The notes beneath the pieces were generated by a model. It did no database searches. It saw nothing but the letters and a program-made list of their open reading frames with translations, and was not told the origin of the DNA. Below, one piece after another: positions 1 to 5,778 of a stretch of 6,218 nucleotides of DNA (positions are counted from its first letter, which is position 1; every line of letters begins with the position of its first letter). Position numbers and translations under genes: made by a program. The stretch covers positions 1 to 6,218 of the forward strand of contig QGUQ01000121.1 of NCBI GenBank assembly GCA_003242195.1. The letters are read 5' to 3'. The DNA is from Bacillota bacterium. Its GTDB lineage: Bacteria > Bacillota > Sulfobacillia > Thermaerobacterales > Thermaerobacteraceae.

Positions 1-678
1 CCCCCCTCCACGACCCTGAGGGAGGCCACCGCCCGGCGCCGGGCGCCGTTGCGGGCGGAAGCAGCGGGGGTCATCGGGGAGGCCCGGCCCCGCCCCCGGG
101 GGCCCCCCGGGGGGGGCCCCCCCCCCGCCGCCCCGCCCGCCGACTCCCCCGCCGTTCTGCTGGCCCTGGACGCGGAGATCGAGATCGCCGGTCCCGGCGG
201 GTCCCGCCGGGTCGTACCCGCGGGCGAATTCTTCTTCGGGCCCTTCATCACGGCTCTACAGCCGGATGAGGTCGTCACGGCCATCCGCATCCCGCCGCGG
301 CAAGGGGAGGACCGCGGCTGGCGCTGGGGCTACCGGTACCTCAAGATGGCGCGCCGGGCATCGGACTTCGCCATCGTCGGGGTGGCGGCGGCGGTGGCCG
401 TGGACGGGGAAGGCGCGGTGGCCCGGGTGGGCGTGGCCCTCAACGGCGTGACCGGGGCGGCCTACCGGGCCACGGCGGTGGAGGACGTCCTGGCGGGGCA
501 GGTGCCGTCGCCGGAACTGCTGGCCCGCGCGGCCTCCCATGCCGTCGATGGCGTCGACGTCGATGGCAACGCCATGACGTCGGCGGAGTACCGGGCGCAC
601 CTGGCCCGCGTGTACACGCGGCGTGCCCTGGAGGACGCCCTGGCCCGGGCCGGGGCGACGGCAGCGGCCGCCGACTAG
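1..678 (+). CDS. FAD-binding subunit of a molybdenum hydroxylase (CoxM/XdhB-type), 3' part
   Basis: This is the C-terminal ~225 residues of the medium FAD-binding subunit of xanthine dehydrogenase/CO dehydrogenase-type enzymes, which passes electrons from the [2Fe-2S] subunit to FAD. The frame is open from base 1, so the gene enters from the left; the N-terminal AGGT-type FAD motif is outside the window. Recognisable family blocks are AEAAGVIG (20-27), ADSPAVLLALDAEIEI (47-62), the FFFGPF and LQPDEVVTAIRIP stretch, the YLKMARRASDFAIVGVAAAV core, and GVALNGVT followed by the C-terminal CO_deh_flav_C-like domain ending in RVYTRRAL. Between residues ~28 and 47 the expected FAD motif (R-N-R-G-T-I-G-G-S-x-A-H-A-D-P-A-A-D in relatives) reads R-P-R-G-P-P-G-G-G-P-P-P-A-A-P-P-A-D. 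The spacing is identical but the residues have become Pro/Gly. The first ~16 residues also fit the family poorly and seem about four residues short. This is probably sequence error near a contig end rather than real divergence. The substrate cannot be assigned. Confidence 0.85.
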   Translation, partial: PPSTTLREATARRRAPLRAEAAGVIGEARPRPRGPPGGGPPPAAPPADSPAVLLALDAEIEIAGPGGSRRVVPAGEFFFGPFITALQPDEVVTAIRIPPRQGEDRGWRWGYRYLKMARRASDFAIVGVAAAVAVDGEGAVARVGVALNGVTGAAYRATAVEDVLAGQVPSPELLARAASHAVDGVDVDGNAMTSAEYRAHLARVYTRRALEDALARAGATAAAAD

Positions 679-738
679 CGGCCCTCGGCTGGCCATACCG
701 GTGGGGAGAACGACGGGGATACCGGGGAGGAGGCGACC

Positions 739-774
739 AAGGGGGGCCCGGCCCATGGGGCCGGAGCCCCCCTT
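739..774. terminator. Long GC-rich hairpin between convergent genes
   Basis: AAGGGGGG-C-CCGGCCC, loop ATG, GGGCCGG-A-G-CCCCCCTT forms a 16-bp stem with one bulged A (765) and a 3-nt loop. It lies 60 bp after the stop of the FAD-subunit gene and 145 bp beyond the stop of the convergent oxidoreductase. That is where a bidirectional terminator is expected. No clear T-tract follows on either strand, so intrinsic termination is uncertain. The missing tract could be explained by the intron-like sequence that begins two bases after the stem. Confidence 0.5.
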
Positions 775-776
775 GC

Positions 777-806
777 GTGCGCCCGGCAGGGGCGAGTGTG
801 AGAGCC
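777..806 (+). mobile_element. Possible group IIC intron 5'-end remnant
   Basis: GTGCGCCCGGCAGGGGCG (777-794) closely matches the 5' end of group IIC introns as I remember it from the Oceanobacillus intron (GUGYGCCCGGCAUGGGYG). It can form the same CGCCC/GGGCG first hairpin. It is followed by GTGTGAGAGCC, resembling the GGGTGAGAGTCC segment found slightly further into those introns, so about ten bases would be missing between the two blocks. It starts two bases after the hairpin at 739-774, and class C introns insert next to terminator hairpins. No reverse transcriptase and no domain V (the GAGCCG...GGTTC hairpin) are visible before the next gene, so at most a short dead fragment remains. Chance similarity is not excluded. 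Confidence 0.35.
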
Positions 807-918
807 GGTCTTGCAGGGGATCGCCATCAGGTCGACGGGGACACGCCCCCCTTGCCCTCGGGGCACTTTGGGTGACCGCCGGACCGGCTGCCTGTCCTGG
901 TTGGTTCCGCCGCCCGGG

Positions 919-1893
919 TCATTGGAGGTACGCCAACACCTCCCGTGCCACGACGCCCGCCACCCCTTTGCAGAGGGAAAGCCCTTCCAGGCCCAACCCC
1001 GCGGCGACGAAGAGGCCCTCCGCCCCGCCCAGGGGCGCCACCGGCCCCGCGAAGGGCGCCCCGCCAGGTCCGGCCAGGTCGATGCAGGTACGGATCCGGT
1101 CCAGTTCGGCCTCGCCCGGCAGTTGGAAGCGGTGGTACAGGTCCTCCACCATCGCCACCGACTGCTCGAAGGAGGGGGGCATCCAGTCGCCTGCGAGCCG
1201 CGCCACCGCATGGAGGGTGCGGGGTTCCAGCCCCGTGATGAAGGTCCAGATGAGGGAACGGGCCGTGATGACCGCCGCCTCCGCCCGGGCGGGTTCCCCG
1301 TCAGAGGGGGCGGGCAGGCGGAAGGGGATGATGATGTCCTGAACCCGCTGGAACCGCCGGACGAACCCGGGCGGCAGGCCCTCCAGCGCCAGCGTGTCGG
1401 GACGGGGGCCCGGCGCCAGGATCACCGCGTCGGCGGGGATGACCTCGCCGGTGCCGCCATCACCGGCCGGGGCGGCCCGTACGCCCCGCACCCGGCCGCC
1501 GGCCAGGAGCAGCCCCGTCACCTGCCAGCCGACCCGCAACTGGCAGCCGGCACGGCGGGCGAGGAGCAGGAAGGCGTCCAGGAGCAACAAGTGATCGAGA
1601 AAGGCCGCGCGGGCCGTCCGGCCGTCCAGGGCGGCCAGGCGCAGGCGCAAGGGGGAGCGGGGATTCTCGTGTTGGGCCAGGGCGAATTCCCACGTCGCCC
1701 GGGCATAGGTGTCCAGCGGCTCGCGCCCGTAGACGGCGCGGATCACGCCGAGGGCCGTGCGGGTCTCGGCCAGGCCCGGGAACTCCCCATCATCGACCAG
1801 GATCACCTGACAGGGGCCTTGCAGGGTGTGGGCGACGGCCGTGCCGACGATGCCTCCGCCCACGACGATGACGGTGGCCGGCTTACGAGGCAT
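919..1893 (-). CDS. DAO-family FAD-dependent oxidoreductase
   Basis: A predicted soluble 324-residue flavoprotein of the D-amino-acid oxidase/glycine oxidase/sarcosine oxidase superfamily (DAO fold). Residues 7-35 form the N-terminal Rossmann dinucleotide site: TVIVVGGGIVGTAVAHTL with GxGxxG at 12-17, then a second strand ending VILVDD, whose Asp 34/35 takes the place of the usual ribose-binding Glu. The C-terminal segment GLFVAAGLGLEGLSLCKGVAGVVA matches the second FAD-contacting block of the family, where a GHG-like turn precedes a terminal helix. The protein is rather short for the family, usually 360-400 residues. The ATG at 1893 was chosen because AAGGAAGG lies nine bases upstream and the Rossmann strand begins seven residues in; the 34 codons of open frame further upstream are Pro/Gly-rich and unlike the family. 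It is divergent from the sirtuin gene and convergent with the molybdenum-hydroxylase subunit. Substrate is unknown; a secondary amine or amino acid is typical. Confidence 0.85.
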   Translation of the reverse strand: MPRKPATVIVVGGGIVGTAVAHTLQGPCQVILVDDGEFPGLAETRTALGVIRAVYGREPLDTYARATWEFALAQHENPRSPLRLRLAALDGRTARAAFLDHLLLLDAFLLLARRAGCQLRVGWQVTGLLLAGGRVRGVRAAPAGDGGTGEVIPADAVILAPGPRPDTLALEGLPPGFVRRFQRVQDIIIPFRLPAPSDGEPARAEAAVITARSLIWTFITGLEPRTLHAVARLAGDWMPPSFEQSVAMVEDLYHRFQLPGEAELDRIRTCIDLAGPGGAPFAGPVAPLGGAEGLFVAAGLGLEGLSLCKGVAGVVAREVLAYLQ

Positions 1894-2179
1894 CGCTGGA
1901 TTCCTTCCTTGTGGCTGGTTCCTCCCCGGTTCCCGGGCGGGCGGCCCTTCACCGCTGCAGCACGCGGTGTGCGTCCCAGTGGCCGACACAATCATTACAT
2001 TCTTCTACTTTCCAGCGCCGAATTCTTGCTCGAAGGCTCGCCTGGCGGGCCGCCCGGGGGTTCACCGCCGCCATCGCTGGCCGTGTTCCCGGACGGTGGC
2101 AGCCTGTCAAGCCACGGAGGGGACCGGGTTGACGACCGGTCCGGGAGAAGGCGACGGATGGGGGAGGGGAGGGAACGGC
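1894..2179. promoter_or_regulatory. Divergent promoter region between oxidoreductase and sirtuin genes
   Basis: This 286-bp region separates two divergent starts and should hold promoters for both. An AT-richer patch at about 1986-2030 stands out from its surroundings. On the minus strand TGTAAT (1999-1994) is a passable -10 for the oxidoreductase, but its -35 (TTCGGC, 17-bp spacer) is poor. A perfect inverted repeat CACCGC-N8-GCGGTG (1950-1969) lies between this patch and the oxidoreductase start. A second, GGACCGG-N8-CCGGTCC (2121-2142), lies 37 bases before the sirtuin ATG. Either could be an operator or a leader hairpin. No convincing promoter for the sirtuin gene is visible and no small gene was found here. 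Confidence 0.35.
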
Positions 2180-2956
2180 ATGATCGTCGACCGGGAGCCC
2201 GGCCACGACGCCCTTGCCCGGGCGGCTGAGTTGCTGCGCCGGGCCGTGCGCCGCCGGCAGCCGGTGGCGGCGCTGACGGGGGCGGGCATCAGCGCCGAGA
2301 GCGGCGTGCCTACCTTCCGCGGATCCGGCGGCCTCTGGCACGGCTTCCGTCCCGAAGAGTTGGCGACGCCTGCCGCCTTTGCCCGCGACCCGCAGCGGGT
2401 GTGGGAGTGGTATCACTGGCGGCGCGGCCTGGTGCTGGCGGCGGAGCCCAATCCCGGCCACCGGGCGTTGGCCGTCCTGGAGGAGCGATTGCAGGACGCC
2501 TTCACCCTTATCACCCAAAACGTGGACGGGCTGCACCAGCGCGCCGGGTCCCGCCGGGTCGTCGAGCTCCACGGCAACCTCCTAGAGGCCCGCTGCACCC
2601 GCTGTGGCCGCGTCGAGCCGCTGGCGCCGGAGGCGTCCGGGATCCCGAACTGTCCCGCCTGCGGCGCCATGCAGCGACCCAACGTGGTCTGGTTCGGCGA
2701 GCCGCTGCCCGGGGCGGCATGGGCCCGCGCCCGGCAGGCCGCTGCCACGGCTTCGGTGTTCCTGGTAATTGGGACGAGCGCGGTGGTCTACCCGGCAGCC
2801 GGCCTGGTGGAGGTTGCGGCGGCCGCCGGCGCGGGGGTCATCGAGATCAACCCGGAAGAAACGCCCGTTTCGGACCTGGCCGACTCCGTCCTGCGCCAGC
2901 CGGCGGGAGAAGCGCTCCCGGCCCTGCTCCGGGAGGCAGGGATCGTGCCCGGCTAG
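2180..2956 (+). CDS. cobB: NAD-dependent protein deacylase, Sir2/CobB family
   Basis: A complete 258-residue sirtuin that removes acyl groups from lysines using NAD+, releasing nicotinamide and O-acyl-ADP-ribose. Motifs in order: the NAD-binding GAGISAESGVPTFRG (34-48), TQNVDGLH (112-119) and catalytic His131 in ELHGN. A structural zinc site follows at Cys139, Cys142, Cys158 and Cys161, then RPNVVWFGE (166-174), GTSAVVYPA (198-206) and INPEETP (223-229). Tyr78 and Arg81 (YHWR) fit the YxxR motif of SIRT5/CobB-type enzymes, in which these residues bind the acidic succinyl or malonyl group. Desuccinylase activity is therefore possible in addition to deacetylation. The ATG at 2180 follows a GGGGAGGGGAGGG stretch; the open frame upstream encodes unrelated low-complexity sequence. 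Length is typical for the family. It stands alone on its strand between the divergent oxidoreductase and the zinc-ribbon gene. In other bacteria CobB commonly controls acetyl-CoA synthetase and other metabolic enzymes. Confidence 0.95.
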   Translation: MIVDREPGHDALARAAELLRRAVRRRQPVAALTGAGISAESGVPTFRGSGGLWHGFRPEELATPAAFARDPQRVWEWYHWRRGLVLAAEPNPGHRALAVLEERLQDAFTLITQNVDGLHQRAGSRRVVELHGNLLEARCTRCGRVEPLAPEASGIPNCPACGAMQRPNVVWFGEPLPGAAWARARQAAATASVFLVIGTSAVVYPAAGLVEVAAAAGAGVIEINPEETPVSDLADSVLRQPAGEALPALLREAGIVPG

Positions 2957-3005
2957 GCGGCGGCATGGGCGCCCGGCCCCACGGCGTCTTGCGCGGCGGT
3001 ACGGG

Positions 3006-3034
3006 TTGTGGTCCGGCGCCCGCCTAGATATGAT
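3006..3034 (+). promoter_or_regulatory. Candidate sigma-A promoter for the zinc-ribbon gene
   Basis: TTGTGG (3006-3011), a 17-bp spacer and TATGAT (3029-3034) form a good vegetative promoter about 80 bases before the TTG start of the FmdB-like gene. It opens an AT-rich stretch (about 3025-3085) that contrasts strongly with the rest of the window. A second, weaker pair overlaps it: TTGTCG (3036-3041), 16-bp spacer, TAAATA (3058-3063). The prediction rests on consensus and position only. Confidence 0.5.
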
Positions 3035-3113
3035 ATTGTCGAAATTAATTAGCTGCTTAAATAAAGGTTTCCCTGACTCTATACACCTGCCCCCTGGGCG
3101 GGAGGTGGCGACC

Positions 3114-3311
3114 TTGCCCCTTTACGAGTTTCGTTGCCGGGAGTGCGGCTATGGTTTCACCGAGCTGGTCGCCTGGGACCGGCGCAGCGGGGTGCGCTGT
3201 CCCAAGTGCGGGGGACCTGCGGAGCCCCGGGTGAGTACCTTCGCGGTCGGTTCCGGGTCTGGCGGCGGCAACACGACAGGGAGCGGTGCCGGCACCGCGG
3301 GTTTCAGCTGA
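3114..3311 (+). CDS. FmdB-type small zinc-ribbon protein
   Basis: A 65-residue protein of the FmdB/CxxC_CXXC_SSSS putative regulatory family. It starts MPLYEFRCRECG and carries two CxxC pairs, Cys8/Cys11 and Cys29/Cys32, spaced as in a single zinc ribbon with the second pair in CPKCGG. The tail (46-65) is Gly/Ser/Thr-rich and disordered, as usual for this family. The function is not established; proteins of this type have been linked to regulation of formamidase/amidase genes and to RNA or ribosome contacts. The start is TTG at 3114, supported by GGAGG (3101-3105) eight bases upstream and by the family's MPxYEF opening. An in-frame GTG at 3105 lies inside the Shine-Dalgarno and is unlikely. 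The gene is preceded by an AT-rich promoter region, and its stop overlaps the end of the convergent transporter gene by eight bases. It is too short to stand out as an open frame of its own. Confidence 0.88.
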   Translation: MPLYEFRCRECGYGFTELVAWDRRSGVRCPKCGGPAEPRVSTFAVGSGSGGGNTTGSGAGTAGFS

Positions 3312-4242
3312 GCGGCTTGCTGAGCGGAACCGTGCGTTCCGCACGCGACCGGGCCTGGGCGGCCCGGTCCTCGTTTTTCCCGGTCCGGGCGATCGGCGCC
3401 CGCCGGCCGGCGACCACCGCAGCGAGGACCAGCAGGGCGGTGGCGATGGTGCTCGCCGTGACCGCCTCGCCCAGGAGCAGGGCGGACAGGAGGATCGTGA
3501 AGAAGGGCTGCAGGAGTTGCACCTGGCTCACCCGGGCGACGCCTCCGGTGGCCATGGCCCGGTACCAGAGACCGAAGGCCGCGAACTGGCTCACCAGGCT
3601 GACGTAGGCGAGGGCCAGCCAGGCCGCCGGCGGTGCCCCGGGCACGCCTTCCCGCAGCGCCTGGATCACCGGCCAGGCCGTGACGGGCAGGCTGAGGAGC
3701 GACGCCCACCCGATGGCCGCCAGCCCGCCCAGGTGGCGGGCCAGGCGGCCTCCTTCCGCATGCCCCAGGGCGGCCGCCAGCACGGCCGCCAGAAGCACCC
3801 CGCCCGCGCCCCGGGCGCTGCCGGCCCCTAGGTGCAAGGCGTAGGCGAGCACCAATCCGGTGCCTGTCAGGGCGGCCAGCCAGAAGCGGGGCGAGGGGCG
3901 CTCGCCGGCGCGCCAGGTAGCCATACCCGCCGTCGCCAGGGGGAGGAGCCCCACCAGCACGGCCCCGTGGGTCGCGGGCAGCTCCCGCAGGGCGAGAGCG
4001 GAGAGCAAGGGGAAACCGACGACCGTACCCGCAGCCACCACCAGCAACCCGGGCACGTCCTGGCGGCCGGGCCACCGCCGGCCGCCCCGGGACGGGGACA
4101 GGGGCAGGAGGAGGGCGGCGGCCAGGGCCGCTCCCACACCGCGCCCGGGGCCGATGAGGGCGGGATCGAGGTAGGCCACGGCGTAGCGGGTGGCCGGCAA
4201 CGTGACGCTGAACAGGAGGACCGCCAGGAACCCGAGGACCAT
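3304..4242 (-). CDS. EamA/DMT-superfamily membrane transporter
   Basis: A 312-residue inner-membrane permease of the drug/metabolite transporter superfamily (EamA family), whose members export or import amino acids, sugars, nucleotides or other small metabolites. Ten hydrophobic segments are visible at roughly 3-22, 27-48, 63-82, 91-110, 119-137, 147-161, 172-193, 207-226, 238-258 and 262-278. They correspond to two EamA repeats of five helices each. The family's signature loop and helix are seen as LWYRAMATGG (225-234) followed by LLQPFFTILLSALLLGE (243-259). The tail after 280 is charged and cytosolic. The ATG at 4242 was chosen because GGGAGGG lies seven bases upstream and TM1 follows at once; the 60 codons of open frame before it are Gly/Arg/Pro-rich and not membrane-like. 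The gene lies 291 bp downstream of the regulator on the same strand, so co-transcription is possible. Its stop overlaps the zinc-ribbon gene. Substrate is unknown. Confidence 0.9.
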   Translation of the reverse strand: MVLGFLAVLLFSVTLPATRYAVAYLDPALIGPGRGVGAALAAALLLPLSPSRGGRRWPGRQDVPGLLVVAAGTVVGFPLLSALALRELPATHGAVLVGLLPLATAGMATWRAGERPSPRFWLAALTGTGLVLAYALHLGAGSARGAGGVLLAAVLAAALGHAEGGRLARHLGGLAAIGWASLLSLPVTAWPVIQALREGVPGAPPAAWLALAYVSLVSQFAAFGLWYRAMATGGVARVSQVQLLQPFFTILLSALLLGEAVTASTIATALLVLAAVVAGRRAPIARTGKNEDRAAQARSRAERTVPLSKPLS

Positions 4243-4271
4243 GCCCGCGCCCTCCCGCTGGCCGTCACGCC

Positions 4272-4302
4272 GGGGGGGTTGCGAACTCGCCTTCAGCCCC
4301 CC
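4272..4302 (-). other. Leader hairpin proximal to the transporter start
   Basis: Six C:G pairs between 4297-4302 and 4273-4278 enclose an internal loop and a short GCG-AACT-CGC stem at 4281-4290. In the minus-strand transcript it ends 13 bases before the transporter's Shine-Dalgarno sequence. It could influence ribosome access or termination, but no T-run follows. Confidence 0.35.
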
Positions 4303-4303
4303 A

Positions 4304-4333
4304 CCGCGGCAGGCGGGGTCCCGTCTGCCGCGG
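4304..4333 (-). other. 14-bp perfect hairpin (terminator or attenuator)
   Basis: CCGCGGCAGGCGGG (4304-4317) pairs with CCCGTCTGCCGCGG (4320-4333) over 14 positions with a single G-T wobble. The two-base gap would open the top pair in RNA. It lies one base from the second hairpin and about 200 bases after the regulator's stop. It may end the regulator transcript or structure the transporter leader; neither strand shows a T-tract after it. Confidence 0.45.
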
Positions 4334-4530
4334 GCCCCCGGCCCCGCACCACGGCCTTCGGGTTCCAGCGCGTCGACGGTTCCGCCGTTCCCCGCGACGG
4401 GCCTTTCACCGGCATCTTTCACGGGCGCGCCCCTCCCCGGTCCTGTCGCCCCCAGGATACGGGTGGAACCGTGCCGCCGTGCCGGGGCGGGGGCACCGCG
4501 CCCGGAGGGACCCGGGGGAACGGCGAACCA

Positions 4531-4548
4531 GCGCTATCCGCCTAGCGC
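4531..4548 (-). other. Small inverted repeat across the regulator stop codon
   Basis: GCGCTA (4531-4536) and TAGCGC (4543-4548) are perfect complements with a six-base loop. They enclose the last codons and the TAG stop of the regulator. This may be a 3'-end stabilising hairpin; it is short enough to be chance. Confidence 0.25.
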
Positions 4549-5691
4549 CCGCAAGTCCTTGACGACGGCGTCCAGCAGGCGCGCGGCCTGGGGGTCCAGC
4601 CGGTCCAGGGCGGCCACCTCCTGCTGGGTGGCGCTGAGGTAGAGCCGCGGGCACCGGGCGCGCTTGGCGAAGTGCTTGGCCAGGCGGCTGAGGAGCAACG
4701 CCCGCCGGTGCCTCCCACCCGCCAGCTCGATACCCGCCAGGTCGATCAGGACGCTGGCCAGGGCCTCCAGGTCGCTCCGCTCCTTGTAGGCCCGCAAGCA
4801 GTTGCGCAGGCGCTCCCGGGCCGGCCGGTAGGCGCCCTTTCGGGCCAGGATGATGCCCAGGTCGTGGCTGGCATGGAGGGCCCGCTCGGGGTCCTGCCCC
4901 TGGTAGAGCTGCAGGGCCCGCTCCGTGTGATAGGCGGCCAGGTCCAGATTGCCCAGGGCGCCGTAGCACACGCCGGCGCCGTGGTGACAGGCCGCCAGCA
5001 TGATCCGGGGCACGCCCTTCTCCGCCACCTCCAGGCCGTAGGAATAGGCCCGGAGGGATTCCTCATATTCTCCGAGCCGGAAGAGGGCGCTGCCCAGGCC
5101 GATGCGGGCCCGCACCCGGTCGGCCTCGCGCACCGCGGCGGCATCGGCGAGGCGGAAGGCCTGGGCTGCTTCTTTGTATTGGCCGCGGAGGAAGGCCAGC
5201 TGGCCCCGTGTGTAGTGCAGGCGCGCCGGGGTGTCCGGCGGGCAGCTGGCCAGCGGCACGCGGGAAAGGAGGCTCATCGCCTCATTGAGGTGCCGGGTTC
5301 CCTCTTCGGTGCGGCCCAGGGCGGCGTAGGCGTGGGCCAGGTCGATGTGCACGGACAGCAGGAGCGGGCCGTCGTCGGACGTTTCCAGCAGGCCGAGGGC
5401 GACCTGGAGCAGGTCCACGGCCTCCTGGTACCGCTGCTTCTTCAGGCTCCGGGCCGCCCGGGAGAGATAGTCATGGACGATCTTGCGGCGGGTGTACTCG
5501 TCCGGGTCCCCGATGAAATAGCTCAAGGGCTTGCCGAGCCGCTCCGCGATGACGCGCAGGGTGTCCAGCGGGGGAATCACTTCGTTGGCCTCGATGCGGC
5601 TGATGTAGGACCGGTCGAACCGGCCGGCCGCCAGCTGTTCCTGGGTCAGGCCCAGCTGCTTCCGCCGTTCCCGGATGCGATCGCCGATCAC
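4534..5691 (-). CDS. XRE helix-turn-helix / TPR regulator, RRNPP-like peptide receptor
   Basis: A 385-residue cytosolic DNA-binding regulator. Residues 2-60 are a Cro/C1-type helix-turn-helix: IGDRIRERRKQLGLTQEQLA, then recognition helix RSYISRIEANEVIPP, then TLRVIAERLGKPLSYFIG. The rest is a continuous helical array of about eight tetratricopeptide-like repeats at roughly 71-104, 109-143, 157-188, 192-224, 229-263, 269-303, 308-343 and 348-382. Several show the A/G-Y-A-L-G and A-L-x-L signatures. This is the plan of RRNPP receptors (PlcR, NprR, Rgg-like), whose TPR groove binds a re-imported oligopeptide that alters DNA binding. The start is GTG at 5691, six bases after GGGGAGGG. An ATG 13 codons upstream (5730) has no Shine-Dalgarno and would lie over the putative operators. 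The gene is divergent from a repeat-containing secreted peptide gene, its likely ligand source. A general stress or sporulation XRE/TPR regulator is the alternative. Confidence 0.9.
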   Translation of the reverse strand: MIGDRIRERRKQLGLTQEQLAAGRFDRSYISRIEANEVIPPLDTLRVIAERLGKPLSYFIGDPDEYTRRKIVHDYLSRAARSLKKQRYQEAVDLLQVALGLLETSDDGPLLLSVHIDLAHAYAALGRTEEGTRHLNEAMSLLSRVPLASCPPDTPARLHYTRGQLAFLRGQYKEAAQAFRLADAAAVREADRVRARIGLGSALFRLGEYEESLRAYSYGLEVAEKGVPRIMLAACHHGAGVCYGALGNLDLAAYHTERALQLYQGQDPERALHASHDLGIILARKGAYRPARERLRNCLRAYKERSDLEALASVLIDLAGIELAGGRHRRALLLSRLAKHFAKRARCPRLYLSATQQEVAALDRLDPQAARLLDAVVKDLRALGG

Positions 5692-5730
5692 GGCCAACCC
5701 TCCCCTGGTGCGGGGTGACCGGCCGGCCAT

Positions 5731-5778
5731 TCACGCCCGTGACCAGCCTGCACCCCGTGTCACGGGAGGCCCGTGTCA
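5731..5778. promoter_or_regulatory. Cluster of CCCGTG/CACGGG palindromic elements (candidate operator)
   Basis: Within 48 bp of the divergent region CCCGTG occurs at 5736, 5754 and 5770, and its complement CACGGG at 5761. They build overlapping palindromes: TCACG-CC-CGTGA (5731-5742), CCCGTG-T-CACGGG (5754-5766) and CACGGG-AGG-CCCGTG (5761-5775). The nonamer CCCGTGTCA is repeated exactly at 5754-5762 and 5770-5778, one and a half helical turns apart. The copies sit where the -35 and the upstream edge of the -10 of the peptide promoter would be. They are the best candidates for binding sites of the divergent regulator. Confidence 0.5.

Larger units (their letters stand above)
4243..4533 (-). 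promoter_or_regulatory. Region between regulator and transporter genes, with structured leader
   Basis: This 291-bp same-strand gap contains no gene I can support. Open frames through it are GC-driven and low in complexity. Its transporter-proximal part carries two adjacent hairpins (listed separately) followed by the transporter's Shine-Dalgarno at 4252-4258. A single CACGGG (4420-4425; CCCGTG on the minus strand) matches the element clustered in front of the peptide gene, but one hexamer is expected by chance at this composition. I saw no strong promoter on the minus strand. Confidence 0.3.

Noticed and set aside
811..2229. 472-residue open frame on the plus strand
   Set aside because: It covers the antisense of the DAO oxidoreductase plus the intergenic region. 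It has no recognisable motif, and the minus-strand frame has a Rossmann site and a Shine-Dalgarno.
2953..3027. 8-bp inverted repeat CTAGGCGG ... CCGCCTAG around the sirtuin stop codon
   Set aside because: The arms are 59 bases apart and one lies inside the proposed promoter spacer; likely chance in GC-rich DNA.
3286..4545. Long plus-strand open frames of 181 and 237 residues
   Set aside because: They are antisense to the ten-helix EamA transporter, rich in Gly/Gln/Arg/Pro, and have no family features.
4672..5718. 348-residue open frame on the plus strand
   Set aside because: It is antisense to the XRE/TPR regulator and stop-free because of high GC. It has no domain, no Shine-Dalgarno and a shadow-like composition (Gly/Gln/Val/Ala), whereas the minus strand has a clear HTH and TPRs.
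5692..5730. Upstream ATG start for the regulator at 5730
   Set aside because: No Shine-Dalgarno precedes it and the extra 13 residues are outside the HTH domain. GTG at 5691 has GGGGAGGG six bases upstream.
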